64,000 bases of DNA from Rhizophlyctis rosea (taxonomy: Eukaryota > Chytridiomycota > Chytridiomycetes > Rhizophlyctidales > Rhizophlyctidaceae), in assembly GCA_027596075.1 (NCBI GenBank), contig JADGJC010000174.1:1263-65262 (forward strand), written 5' to 3'. Made by a program: the position numbers and the translations under genes. The notes under the pieces are model-generated. The model saw only the letters and a list, made by a program, of their open reading frames with translations. It was not told where the DNA came from and searched no databases. Shown one piece after another: positions 22,111 to 34,004 of this stretch. Position 1 is the stretch's first letter. Every line of letters starts with the position of its first letter.

Positions 22111-24185
22111 CTCGTAGCCAAACTTTGAGGAGAATGTTATTGGACCTTTTTAGTTTGTGTTGTTTGAGGTGTTTTGTCTGTAGTTTTCAATTCATGTGAA
22201 TGAATGAGGCCTCATATCATGAAATATGTTTAACTTTGGAAGGTGATATGGAGCTGTGGCACTTGGGAGCTTTGTGGTGGTCGGGGCCCCAGCGAGCGGA
22301 CTGGTCTTTTGATGTACTATAGCCGTGACGGGTAGAGGTATCTTGGTAGGACTGCAAAGCTGGCGGCGTCCTCATGTAAGCTTGCTCTTCGCTCTTAGAA
22401 AAACTCATGGCTACAACACATTTCGATGAACGAATTTGTCGATGGCGAGTTGATATATTGGTGACGAACCATAAGAACTACAAAGCTGTTGTACTCCATG
22501 CCTTTGGATTCCAAAAGCACTTTTCCCGATCCAAAATCCTGATCAATGCTGAAGAGCCGTGATGTGCGGACGGACACATCAGGAACTCTTGCACGGGGCA
22601 ACCCCTCGACCGCAACGTATCCCTAGCACTCTAAGCAACACTCCCCAGTCTGATCATTACTGTTCCTTCCCCCAAATAGGGAGCTTGATGGAGTGCGGCC
22701 GGTCGGTTGCCCAACACATCAACCAGGCATGAATCCAGCTCTTATGCTAGCGCATTCGCACAATATGAGGCACCCCAGATCTCTGAGCATACCTACCGCA
22801 CTGAGATCAAGCTGCGAGGCTCAACCTCCATCCAACTGAAGGAACGTGGGGTCATTGCCACGAATCCGCCGACACGTTCGAGTTTGTTGTTCCCTCCAAA
22901 TACATCTATCTAATGCTACAGATTTCGAGGAATATTGAACCTTATCCTCGGCTTCTTGTGTGTTCTTGAGAGAGGGTGGAGATGGAGGCAACGCTCTCGT
23001 AGTCTATGCGATTTGGTGAATCCGCGACCGCCGACCGACTGGTAGATGCTGGAATTCGAGTTAGCCGTGACAGACTACACTCCCAGCGGATGCTTTTTTG
23101 GGTCAAAAACTGACTCTGGTTGATGTGAGGCTCTTAACCGACACATCGCACTTGACTGGTGACGATGATATAAAGTCGTGCGAGTTGAAGTCACCGAGGC
23201 GAAAGCGGAAAGTCGACCAGAGGGTAGATTCTGAGATTCGATTTGGCCATGACAGACCACACTCCCAGCGGATGCTTTTTTGAGCAAAAAAATGGCTCTG
23301 GTTGATGTGGGCCCTTAAACATTCACATCCATCTTGAGCCCACGAAAGGCTTGTGTCACCGGCTATCACGGTTACTCTTGGCAAGTAGCGACGGATTGCA
23401 CGCCAGCGCTCGAGCGCTTTCGCTGCTTCTGCTTGCTTTTGCGGCCGGTGCCGCGGAAGGGTATGAAGAGAGAGAAACTGATCACTGATCCATACAGTCA
23501 ACCAAAAAGCAAACAAATGACACCACTCACCCAGAAATTTCCGTAACGATTCCCCCGTCCAACCAATCCGACAGGAGAGTTTACTGGTTAACCAGATGAG
23601 AAGCAGCGACCCAAAAAGGATCCGGAACTGGCCGCAATCGCGGGAGTCGACTAACCCTCGTGGGAACTTGCAAGTCGCTGCGGCGTTCAACTGCCAGGGC
23701 GCTGATGACCATAAAGACCACCCAGCGTTCCTGGCAGCCTGAGACATGAGACTTCGGTAAGTCCCGATGACCTCACACCAATCCACTGCTGCTTCACCAC
23801 CCAGTACCCCAGTCCAGTCTTGAACCCCGATGGATGTGGAAGGACGGTGAAGGAGAAAGGATGGTTATGGGAGATGGGCGATCAATTTGAGTGGTGTTTG
23901 AGGTCCTGGCGGTGAGTCACAGTGATGCAAGTGAGCTCTGACCAAATAGGGGCAAAGCAATTTGACCTGTTTGTGGCTGGTCTATTGTTGGGCTCTCACA
24001 CTCTCACGCTCGTGTCAACCTCGCAGCTCCTTGAACTTTCGCTCCATCTCCACAAGTGCGCATATCTTGCTACACCCACTTGTCCCTTCATAACATAATA
24101 TCAGTCTTGCCACCAGTAACCTAGTGCGCTCAGACATGTCAGGCATAGCCCTGGTACAAATATAACCGAAGAACACACACTCAAT
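22111..24185. other. Gene-poor region with a direct repeat
   Basis: No recognisable protein. A 227-codon minus-strand frame (23103-23786) has no domain pattern and covers the two repeat copies, so it is not called. The end of the region carries the promoter of the MIOS gene. Confidence 0.5.
23042..23328. repeat. Imperfect direct repeat of about 100 bp
   Basis: Copies at about 23042-23145 and 23224-23328 share GTAGAT, the block ACTCCCAGCGGATGCTTTTT and CTCTGGTTGATGTG in the same order and spacing, 182 bp apart. The central block is identical while the flanks have diverged. Origin unknown. Confidence 0.8.
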
Positions 24186-27100
24186 ATGGCCACTGTGGGA
24201 AGTAAACAAAACAGGTACGGACACGCGACGATGACCAGTCAGAGTGTGCGCCTGAGACTGACGGCTTCGCAACATAGGATAATATGTTCTCCTCGGAAAG
24301 ACCGGCGGTTCTTAACGGGAGGAACGGACCTGAAACTGTACGAATGGAGTGCGGTGGGTCACTATGATGCTGTCGCTCACTGCGCGAAACCAACCTGAGA
24401 CTGTTGTCAACCAGGCACCCGATGGGACCTTTTCAGTTCAGTTGATAGCTGTAAACTCGGATATGGCACATATGAAGTGCTTCGCATGGTGAACAACTTC
24501 GAACTTCGCGGCTCGTGCTCAACTTCTTGCTGACATACTGCTGCAGGAGCCCACATATGTCAGGCGACCTTGTAGCAGTCGGCTATACAACAGGCCGAAC
24601 TGTCGTGACCAGCATACACGGTTTCACTTACCTAAACAGCAACTCACAACACATCTCCATGACACGATCCGCATCAGCTTCATCCCTGCTAGGCAGTTCC
24701 TCCAATTCCCAACAAAGCTCAAAAGTCCTTGGCGAATACATGCCTCGCCACACCCGCGCGTGCAACGTCGTATCATTTTGCCCGACAGAGCCGCGGCTGC
24801 TTGCTGCTGGGCTTGATAAAGTTCGTAACGACTATGGGCTTCTAGTTTGGGATACGGAGGGGGCGGCGCGGAATGGGTTTGCGGGGGGAGCGGGTGGAGG
24901 TGTGGATTTGGAGGGTGACACTGCGGCTGTGGACGTACGGCCTGGTGGGCACCCGGAGCGGGGTGGGTCGGGAGGGAGTGAACCGATCAGAGGATTGAAC
25001 TATGGATATTCTGTCTCCGATTTGGAAACGGCTTTAGGTAACTTTCATGGTTGAGTCTTCTTTACTGGGAGTTGAATCTCATGTGGCATGGGATCCGCCA
25101 GATGCACGCTTGACACGGGGATTCATGTCGTCGACATCAACTGTTACCGACCCATCATCGGCGCGTCAAGGTCCTCTGCCAAGCAGGTACGGCTTTTGTT
25201 TTCAAACCTTCCGGGTCTTTTTATGACTGGTGATACGATAGCATGCACACCTAGCACGGTCACTCAGAATAAGCCAGTTGCGCAATTTGGATCATCCGAA
25301 GGTGTCTCCTCTGCAGCTTGGTTCCACCACTCATCGCCACGGCTGGTGGCCGGTATGGGGATCAAGTGGATTCGCATGTTTGATCTTCGATGTAGGTGAT
25401 ATGGATGCGAGCACGAACGTGGAAAGCTTGCTGATGTATGCTCATTCAGTGGAGGCCTCAAGTCCAAGCATGATCATCCCAACCAAAGCCATAAGCGGCA
25501 TCGCCACAGATCCCTTCCATCCATACCGCTTCGCATCGTTTGCAGATGATTCCATCATCCGGATATGGGATGCGAGGAATGCGTCCGAACCTGCCTTAAC
25601 GCTAAACTCGGAATACCGTAATGGAATATCTCAGCTCGAGTGGTCTCCATTGCGGTCTGGTCTTCTTGCATCTGTAGGGAGGGAGTCTTCTGTACTGAAG
25701 ATCTGGGATATTCAGGAGGGGACGACTAAGGAGTTTTTCACGTCGACCGTGTACCGATCTTCACCTTCGCAGACTGCTCATAGTAATCTTCCTGGAACGT
25801 CGCCTGGCGCGGCGGCGTTGGGTACGTCTCCCGGCCAGGCATTTGCGGGCGGCGACGGTGGGCATGATGGCGTTCCGGGTGCATCGACTCTTGTAGCGCC
25901 GTCTGGAGCTCTACTGCCTACGGGCGGCGGAACCGGATCGCCCGGGATAGTTGAGGGGCCGCGAGGGGATAGTGCGGCAGAAGAATGGGGTACAGTTCCA
26001 GTTTTGTGGAAGACTCGTCAAGGTAAGGCCTTGGTTGAACCAAGCTCGAAGGCCCATGACTCAAACATGACTTGCGGCATGCATTAGTGAAACGGACATC
26101 ACCCATAAGCGGCTTCGCATGGATGCCCATCGCGCGACCGGGCGACTTCTCCCACAACATCATCACCGCCCACCACCGCGACCCAGAATACGTCATCACA
26201 AACCTGCCCGTAACCTATAAGATGGAGTTCTCGCCGGACGGCGGTCTAGCGGTAACTGGAGGTAAAGCCGTCATGATGGTACCGCCTCACGTGACGGCTA
26301 CGCCAACGGACCGCTTGAGCGTCTCCGGCGGGGACGATATGTTCACGCCACTGAGGGGTGGGGAGAAGTTGTTTGGAACGCCGGGGAGACCGTCTTTGGT
26401 TAGCGTTACGGGAGTTGCATCCGTGAAGAGGGATTCGTTGGTGGAGTTGGGAGGGGAAATTACGTCGAGTTTTAGGCCGATTAACACGCTTATTATGACG
26501 CATTCTTCGGAGTTGGCGACGGATATGTCGGTTGTGATGGAGGAGAGGGTTTTGAGGGGGTATTCGATGGATGTAGGTTTTGCGGGGTTGCTTGAAAGAT
26601 TTTTCAAGCGGTTGACTGAAAGTCTATATCATTGCAGCCGGATAAAAATCAGGAGATTTTGACGCAAGTCGACGGCGGGTTGAGAGAGCTTTGGAGATGG
26701 ATAGAGCGTACGTGATTGAGCATGCATGATAGTCTGCACAAACATTGTCTGACCCCCATCCGCAGAGGTCAAAAGTCTCTCTTCAAAAGGACGAATGCGT
26801 GTACATAATAAAGATTATTCCGCGCAAGGCATCCATGCTGTGATCCAAGAGATGACGACCTCCCCAGGTAATGGTCCTTGTGATTGAACACCCTCGATAG
26901 AATTGGAACTAACCTCCACGTCAGCGCTTGCCAAAACACCCTACACAATACCCGGCACACCACGCGACGGAAGTTCCAGTCCCGCCGCGGGTTCATCGGC
27001 CGCATCGAGCCCACAACGCAAACAGGAGGCTTCGTTGCCGTTCGTGACGTATACCAATTACTATCGACAGTTGGCGCTACTGATTTGTGGATGGGATTTC

Positions 27101-28798
27101 CATGGAGGGGATAAGAATAGTGAGCGGAATCTGGAGCAGGTTTTGAGTAGGTGAGGTGGTGGAAGTTGATTTGCGAAATGTGCAGTTTGTGGTGCTGAGA
27201 TGTTGACATTTTGCATCGTGCGTTTTTTTTCTTTGTGTAGCATGGAAGCCAGTGGGGAGTTTGAGAAAGCGGCTGGGTGGGCCTTATTCCATTCGTCGAG
27301 TTTGAGTCGGGCGATTCAGGCGTTGAATAAGAGCAATAGTGAGTACAAATCTCCCTCTTCATAACCCCACCATCCCTTTTCTCACTGCGCATCCCTCTTC
27401 CACAGATGAACGTCTCAAACTAGTCGCCACGACATTAGCCGGATATGCCAGCATTTCCACTGGGAGTTCCGCGTCAACGCTATGGCAGGATATGTGTCGG
27501 TCATTGAGCACAGAACTACAAGATCCATATTTGAGGTCGATGTTTGCGTTGATTGCGTCGAATGGGGATTGGAGTGTTGTGTTGAAGGAGGAAGGGTTGT
27601 CGATTCGGGATAGGATTGGGATTGCGTTGAGGTTTTTGGATGATGAGGCCGTAAGTCTCTTCCTCCTTTTTGATCATGGCTCCGAGAACTCTGCATTCTC
27701 TGACTATCACACTGTTTCCCGACCCCGCAGCTTTTGACGTATATCAATCAACTTACGTCCAGCATGGTATCGGAAGGGAATGTAGCTGGATTACCGTTGA
27801 CGGGGTTGACGCCTATGGGTGTGGAGTTGTTTGACCGTTATGTGGATCGGACGGGGGACGTGCAGACTGCGTCGTTGATTTTGAGTATGGTTTCGCCGCG
27901 GAGATTTACGGATTCGAGGGTTGAGGATTGGGTGGAGAAGTAAGTATTGAGAAACAATCCTTCATCTCGTAACAAAATCATTTGGACAGCATCTGACTGA
28001 GTTATCTTTGCGCAATGGCATAGTTACCGCTTCCTCCTCGACCGCTGGCAACTCTACCACGCACGAGCACAGTTCGATATCGCGAGGAGGAAATTCGTCG
28101 CGGGGGATCCGTTTTTGAACCAGCCGCCGCCGGCTAATGCGGCGTATAATGCGAATGTGCCGCCGCAGGTTTATGTTAGGTGTAATTTTTGTAACCAGCC
28201 GGTGGTCAATGGGCTGTTTCAGGCGGCGGTTAAGAAGGGCGGGGCGGGTGGTGGGGTGGTGGTGCCTGGGACGGGACCGGGACAGGGTCCTGGACCGAAT
28301 ACGGCGGCTTTGGTGTTGGGGCATGGGAAGCATAAGGTGGGTGGTTTGGGTTGTGATGGTTGGGTTTGGGTCAAAAGCACGCACTGATGACGGTTATTGA
28401 TCTTGTTCTTGGAAACCCAGATCACCAGTTGTCCCAATTGTCGGAAGCCACTACCACGCTGCGCATTATGTTTATTGCATTTGGGAACACCAGCGGAGAA
28501 CCTACAATTCTTTTCGCGGAGACCTACCACACCTGCTGGCGAACAACCGCCTTCTGCTGGAACGGGTGGTGACAGTATGTGTTCTTCTCACGTTCGATTC
28601 CCAGTCCAGGCTTTCTTCATGAATATTGACATGGATCTTCTAATTTTTGCAGAATCCAACCCATCCGGCTTCGACCTATGGTTCACCTGGTGCCAAACCT
28701 GTCGACACGGCGGGCACGCGATTCACATATTGCAATGGTTTGAAAAGCATGTGGAGTGTCCCGTATCTGATTGTAAATGCCGGTGTCGGCAGATTTGA
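24186..28798 (+). CDS. MIOS: MIOS/SEA4 homologue, GATOR2 (SEACAT) subunit
   Basis: WD40 protein of the GATOR2/SEACAT complex on the vacuole, which relays amino-acid signals to TORC1. The gene has many short introns. The start reads MATVGSKQN then RIICSPRKDRRFLTGGTDL with KLYEWSA, typical of the first propeller blade. Further blades include KCFAWSPHMSGDLVAVGYTT, WFHHSSPRLVAGMGIKWI, DPFHPYRFASFADDS with RIWDAR, and LEWSPLRSGLLASVGRESS. A helical middle follows. The C-terminus is the conserved zinc domain: RCNFCNQPVVNG, SCPNCRKPLPRCALC, LWFTWCQTCRHGGHA and CPVSDCKCRCRQ. The first intron (about 24215-24277) is 63 nt and lacks a stop, so a non-spliced reading is possible. Gly/Pro-rich insertions lie near 25780-26000 and 28230-28310. 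The order of motifs makes the family call firm. Confidence 0.9.
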
Positions 28799-29074
28799 TC
28801 GGAGAAGGAGTTTGATTTGTTCTTTTCTGTGAATACATGTAGATAGTTTCATTCGCTTGGATTATGTGGGAGTTTTGATGGGATGGAAGTTGTTTGGTTG
28901 TCCGATGGTATTCCGGGTTTTCTCTTTTGCCCCAGTTTGGGGAAAGAGTGGTATGATTGGGAGATGTGGTATACAGAATTTGTGGGGTTTGTGGCATACT
29001 TATCGTGTTTCGAAGGATCGCTCGCGTTGGATTACTGCCATTGTGGTGTAACTCGTCAGTTTCCCCGGCTTTCG

Positions 29075-30046
29075 TCATACAGAACCCAGATTATCAACCT
29101 GCCAAACACCCCAAAACTCACCAGACTTGTCAAACTTTATCAGTAATGTGGTTCTTACAGGAAATTGCTCATTACCTGTTGCGTGGGCTGTAACTCTTGA
29201 AGGCTGTCCGATGAGGGAATGAGCCGTTGTTAGAAACGCATTATCAAGGCGAAAGCGGATTTTGAACTTACGAATTGACACCCGTCTAGAATAGCCTCTA
29301 CTATTCCTGCGGTGAACGCTCCAGCACTTAGTTGTGATAGGTCTTTTGGTACTGAGATAAATTTGGAGATATTTGGTTCGTTGTCGGATATCATATCTGA
29401 TGTGGGTCCAGACATGATGAGCATAACTTTCTCTCCGGATGACCGCTCCAGCGAGACCATGGCGAAACTGGAGAAGAAAGGCACCCATTCCCAAACTCCC
29501 TTACATTCATCATCGTTCTCTGTTCCTTTTTCCAGTGAGTCCGCAGGTTTGCCGAAGAGGGTTTTCCATACTGTTGTGTGGATGAAGGAGAGGACGTTGA
29601 GGACGCGGGTGTCGCGTCTGCTGTTTCGTTCGCGGAAGACGGTGAGTTCTAGCATGCGGATGCCGACGCGGTAGCCGAAGTCGCTTAGTCTGTAAATAGA
29701 GGAAGGTGGTGGGCGCGGTGAGGTACGGTTGAGGGTTAGCGGTGTTTGGAGCGACACGATCTAGGCGCGTGACGGTTGCGGAAGTGAATAGTACCTTTTC
29801 TCTAGGTCTTGGATGCCGTTGGCGCGTTTTTGTGCGTATTGGAACATCTCGGAGAAGAGGAATGAGAAGGCGGATAGACTGACCTTTGGAGTGTAAAGAA
29901 GTCAGGCAGGAACATGGCTTCAAGTCCAACATTCACCTTGCAAAGCCTGTGTTGCGTACCTCGTTCGTCTTACTTTTGTTCAAGTTTCGGTCCAGGATGT
30001 TCTGCTTTCGTACCGCTGGGGCGGACCGTGCTTGGCTTTGAGACAT
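29075..30046 (-). CDS. TRAPPC5: TRAPP complex subunit 5 (Trs31/TRAPPC5)
   Basis: Core subunit of the TRAPP tethering complexes, the GEF for Ypt1/Rab1 at ER-Golgi. Five exons starting at 30046-29960 join in phase to about 190 aa. Diagnostic stretches: FSEMFQYAQKRANGIQDLE, LSDFGYRVGIRMLELTVFRE, RVLNVLSFIHTTVWKTLFGK, MISDNEPNISKFISVPKDLS, GAFTAGIVEAIL and the ending RTTLLIKFD. These follow the order of human TRAPPC5. The start is divergent from TAN1, with less than 200 bp between the two ATGs, so they probably share a promoter. Confidence 0.92.
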
Positions 30047-30234
30047 CTTGTTCGGATGTGATAGTTCTTTAGTGAATGGGAGTATGTACGAAGAGATGGA
30101 GGGGTCTGAAGGCGGGATGGCCCAGCTGGGGGCCAGTCCAACGCGGTTGTGAGGCTGAGTCAACTCTCCCCTCTTCAAAACGCGTTCCAAGTTTTCCCTT
30201 CCTCAAATTTCCCACGGATCTATTTTTATGCACC

Positions 30235-31567
30235 ATGGCCGACAGCCCCAATCGATCAGAATCGCAACAAAAACGTGCGCGCCCCATCACAAAGGACGCT
30301 ATTGACGAAGATGGCCCTCCCTCAAAAGTAATAAAGTCAGAAACCGGGGAAGATGTCACACAGTCAAAACCCAAAAAACCGTCCACCCACACCATCCCCA
30401 TAACGCGCGGAAAGTTTAAGAACCGTTATTTACGGAAACACGCAAGCCTGTTACATAGGTCGGACCCAGCGGTGGGACTTATTATTACTACTGGGGTTGG
30501 AAACGAGACAAGGGCACTGGTAGGGCCGTGTCTTTACGTCTTGCAGCCTCTTGCGCAATTTGACGGTGGCCACGTTTCGATAGGGTCAAGCAAGGACATT
30601 CTTAGATACCCAGATGCCAGCACTATTTCCGGACCATAAAACAGTTTGGGCGGCTCCTGCTGCAAAGCTCGATATAGACTTAGACATCGTGAAGGACTTT
30701 ACTGGTGCCGCCGGTGCGGCTAATGCGGAGGACGGAGCTAAGAGCGAGACAAAACAGGAGGAAAGCACTTCTGATGATGACGTAGAAATTGGAGATCATG
30801 AAGCAAGTGGTGATGCGGAAGGCGGTGTGGAGGGTACCAAAGCAGATCGAAGATTCCAAGCGGTGGACGCTGCATGTGCTGGATTATTGTTTATACGTTT
30901 TCGAGTGGACGTATCACCTGTAGATTTTGTGTTGAAGATGTTTGGTATGACCAGCAGCCATGTGAATCAAGGACTGCTTCATCGAGTATCTCACTCCAAA
31001 TCATTAGACCATGTGCAGTCTCTACCACCGAAAGAACAGAAAAAGTTTGCGCATCCCGTTCAGCATTGTTTCGTAAGATTCAAGGCAAAAGCAATGTTGG
31101 ATTGTGTGAATATGCCTAATCAGCGAAGTACATCTAGAGATTCCTCCCCATCACCCATGTCTGTCCCGCAACACTCCAAGACATAAAAGATACCCTCACT
31201 CCCGTCGTCCAATCCGCACTCTCCCAACCTAGCGACCTTTCAACGTCCGTTGCCGTCATTGCTGAAGTTAGAAACAACCTCAGCGTAACGCGCGACCTAG
31301 CCATCGAGACAGTTGCAAAGATGATACCTAATAACTGCACGTAAGTCGCAATCCGTTCGCCCCATGCAGTCATGTTCTTGTCCCGATGACTTTTTGTACC
31401 AAAACTACCAATGCAGGATCAACCTAAAGAACCCGTCCAAAGTCCTATTCATTTCGATTTTCAAGAGTGTTTGCGGGTTTGCTATCTTGCCAAGATATTA
31501 TGAGTTGAAGAAGTACAATTTGCATTCCGTTGTACAGGCGGCTTCCGAAAAGGGAGGTAGCATATGA
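30235..31567 (+). CDS. TAN1: TAN1/THUMPD1, adaptor for tRNA cytidine acetylation
   Basis: THUMP-domain protein that brings tRNA(Ser/Leu) to the NAT10/Kre33 acetyltransferase for ac4C at position 12. Several exons from ATG 30235: a basic, disordered N-terminus; GLIITTGVGNETRAL; an acidic linker; RRFQAVDAACAGLLFIRFR; KMFDHVQSLPPKEQKK (the aspartate is assembled across an intron ending at the AG before position 31009); RFLPITHVCPATLQDIKDTL; VIAEVRNNLSVTRDLAIETV; and TINLKNPSKVLFISIFKSVC with YYELKKYNLHSVV at the end. Introns were placed by phase and family alignment. The order matches THUMPD1 throughout. Confidence 0.92.
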
Positions 31568-31740
31568 TCTTGGTTATTTATATTCACAAGCTACTAAACT
31601 GTATATACACAATATACCAAGATGTTGGTATGTGATTGATCGCTCTTGCAAGCTCTACGCTATCTATATACAATTTGGCTTGTGCTAAGTTGATTTGGTT
31701 CCTGGCATCAGCTTCGGACAATTACAGTGAAAGCCGTAAC

Positions 31741-32787
31741 CTAGCCTACGCGGTTTCCTCCGAACACCGACCTCCACAGACGCTTGGCACCCCGGTAGCA
31801 AACGAATCCCCCACCAATCAGATGGCCAAAGACGGAGGGAACACCATACTGGAACCAAGAGAGAGGTGACAAGATCCGTGTCCCAGGCACTACAATCTTC
31901 CTCAGATCGGCCGGGGCTTGTGCAATGGCCTGTCCCCAGGTTGTGCAAGCCTTGACAGCATCCACCGCCTCCAGAATAATCCCAACAACCTCATTCGGCT
32001 GACTAATGAAGGGTGAATGACTAGTCCATAATTCCCTCCAAGTAACCGTAGCACCTTGAGCCCTGACCATAGGAACTTGCATCCGTTGCACGAGGATGGG
32101 TAGACCGTGATCCTCAATAGTTCCTATGTACCATGTTGGCACATCCCGCCACCCAGCGTAGACGTACTCACCATCCTCAAACAGAGCCTTGAGGGATTGA
32201 GGGGCAAGTTGGGCAACGTGGTGGTCACTTTCGGATTTGGCAACGTCATGGTAGAACAGGTCGTGTGGGTTTGAGATGAGTTCTGCCATGCCGGTTTGGT
32301 CGTTTCTGCGCCAGTAGGGTGGAGGCTTGTTGCCGAGGGGCGCCATGAAGGCCACGCCGGTGATGGAAAAGCCTGACGCGATGAGGATGAGAGCTACGAC
32401 GTATCCTTTGCCGTGGGTGGAGGATGCTGGGGCATTCTTTGGGCGGGCAAGGCCTTTGATGACGCTGTTGCCGACCATTCCGCCGTAGGAGTGGGCGATG
32501 ACGATGACGTTGTGGCCTTGGGTAGTTTCTGAGGTGATTATGGCGCGGGCGGCGTCGACGTCGGCTTTGAGACCTAAGTTTCTGTCGCCGGTGGTGGAGG
32601 GGAGGGTGACGGTTAGGCACTTGATGCCGCGGTCTTGAAGGGGTTTGATGGTTTTGTCGTAGCAGGAGGGCTTGTGCCAGGAGCCTGGGATGAACACGAG
32701 CGTTGGGGTTTCCATGTTGCCGGCCATTGCGGTGAGTGGTGGTGAGGTTGAAGGAGAAAGGTGAGGTAAATGTCTAAAATGCCCCAT
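31741..32787 (-). CDS. Alpha/beta hydrolase (Abhydrolase_6 type)
   Basis: Single exon, 348 codons. The core starts ETPTLVFIPGSWHKPSCYD, followed by the nucleophile elbow VIAHSYGGMVGNS (Ser in AHSYGG). A cap region is rich in aromatic residues (PPPYWRRNDQ), then comes WYIGTIEDHGLPILVQRMQ, where the acid is expected, and LWTSHSPFISQPNEV, which supplies the histidine. This layout is that of small esterases/lyases such as the plant methylesterase-like group. Substrate unknown. Translation may start at 32787 or at the internal MAGNMETP. The last 70 residues extend beyond the usual domain and include a hydrophobic stretch (VPSVFGHLIGGGFVCY). Confidence 0.88.
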   Translation of the reverse strand: MGHFRHLPHLSPSTSPPLTAMAGNMETPTLVFIPGSWHKPSCYDKTIKPLQDRGIKCLTVTLPSTTGDRNLGLKADVDAARAIITSETTQGHNVIVIAHSYGGMVGNSVIKGLARPKNAPASSTHGKGYVVALILIASGFSITGVAFMAPLGNKPPPYWRRNDQTGMAELISNPHDLFYHDVAKSESDHHVAQLAPQSLKALFEDGEYVYAGWRDVPTWYIGTIEDHGLPILVQRMQVPMVRAQGATVTWRELWTSHSPFISQPNEVVGIILEAVDAVKACTTWGQAIAQAPADLRKIVVPGTRILSPLSWFQYGVPSVFGHLIGGGFVCYRGAKRLWRSVFGGNRVG

Positions 32788-33037
32788 CTGCTTTTATCCT
32801 TTTCACAAATTGTTCGACAACTTGCTGAAGTCAGCAATCTGGCATCTTCTCCGATTCTGGGGCCGCCAGGAAATTTGGGAAGGCGAGCAAAACTAAAGGA
32901 CCCTAGTGCAGGACCCTGACTCACTCACAGATCATGTCACGTGGCCTTCGGTGGCTTGGAGTCTTGGACTTTCCCCAAACAATTTTCCCACCTTTTCATT
33001 CTCTTTTTCCCGCTCCTTAGCTCGTCGTCCGTTCAAG

Positions 33038-33643
33038 ATGATTTCCATTTCCTGGAAGGGGTCCCTGAGACTCCTACAACGTACACGCAATACTGTAACA
33101 GCGAGTCGGCCTTTGTCCTGTCGGCAACCTCCACGTAGGACCCTCTCCTCCCGCCCCATCCAGTCCAACACCCACACCACAACTCGCTCCCGCCTCCCCT
33201 ACGCCGCAATCCCCCTCTCCCTCCTCCTCCTCCACATAACAACCTCCTCCCCGCTAGAATGCTCCCCAAAATTCAACGGCGTCCCCGTAGCAGCAACATT
33301 CCTAATGCACCAAACCCTCCCCTACTTCGAAAAACAATTCCCCGGCCTAGAACTCTCCGCCGTGTACGACTCCAACCGTCCCGAAGAATACTCCTACGAA
33401 GAGGAAGGCTTGCTAGCCGCACTGTTTCCCCAGGCTGCTGTCGCTGTCGTACCGGTGTTTGAGAAATTGAGCCAGGAGGAGGAGATGAAGTTGGGGTCGT
33501 CGGGGATTCGGAAGAAACCGGTTGGGAAGGTGTGGATGAGGGGGGCGTGTAGTTATGGGTGTGCGACGGTGGAGTTGGTGGAGTTTAGGGTTTTGAAACT
33601 TAATGGGGATGTGGTGTGGGAATGGAAGAAAGACAAGAAATAG
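33038..33643 (+). CDS. Hypothetical protein, probable mitochondrial targeting
   Basis: Single exon, 201 aa, divergent from the hydrolase gene. The N-terminus is Arg/Ser/Thr-rich without acidic residues up to about residue 55, as in mitochondrial presequences, then a hydrophobic segment LPYAAIPLSLLLLHI. The rest contains LECSPKFNGVPVAATFLMHQ and a Cys-containing motif MRGACSYGCATVELVEF. I recognise no family. The membrane topology (one anchor, C-terminal soluble domain) is inferred. Confidence 0.72.
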   Translation: MISISWKGSLRLLQRTRNTVTASRPLSCRQPPRRTLSSRPIQSNTHTTTRSRLPYAAIPLSLLLLHITTSSPLECSPKFNGVPVAATFLMHQTLPYFEKQFPGLELSAVYDSNRPEEYSYEEEGLLAALFPQAAVAVVPVFEKLSQEEEMKLGSSGIRKKPVGKVWMRGACSYGCATVELVEFRVLKLNGDVVWEWKKDKK

Positions 33644-34004
33644 ATGGTGGTGGTGGATGCTGTGTCGCAGTGCGCGCACAGTATCCTTCCTCAACTGAAT
33701 GCTGTTCAGTCAACCTGTTTGAGAGAGTTGCTTTGGTGATGGTTGTGATCATGTTTGTTGTAGCAGAGGTGGACGTCCCCGTAAGCTCTGGCTACGTGAC
33801 AGACTTCAATGCAGCAACAAACAGAATGACCAGACCGAAAAGAGCCGTTTGAAACCCCACAGAAGATGGGCAAATGAGTTATCCTGATCAATAAAGTTAG
33901 CAGCCTATTCACATTATAAGTATTACAAAGTTGCGGATCTTCGACAGTTCCGTCTATGATAGCTCCGCCCGCCACCAACGGCATTTCCCGAAATTTGGCG
34001 AAGC
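33644..34004. other. Convergent 3' flanks, nothing recognised
   Basis: Lies between the stops of the hypothetical plus-strand gene and the minus-strand PPR gene. No open frame of interest and no repeats seen. Confidence 0.5.

Noticed and set aside
23103..23786. 227-codon minus-strand open frame
   Set aside because: Covers both copies of a non-coding direct repeat and matches no family.
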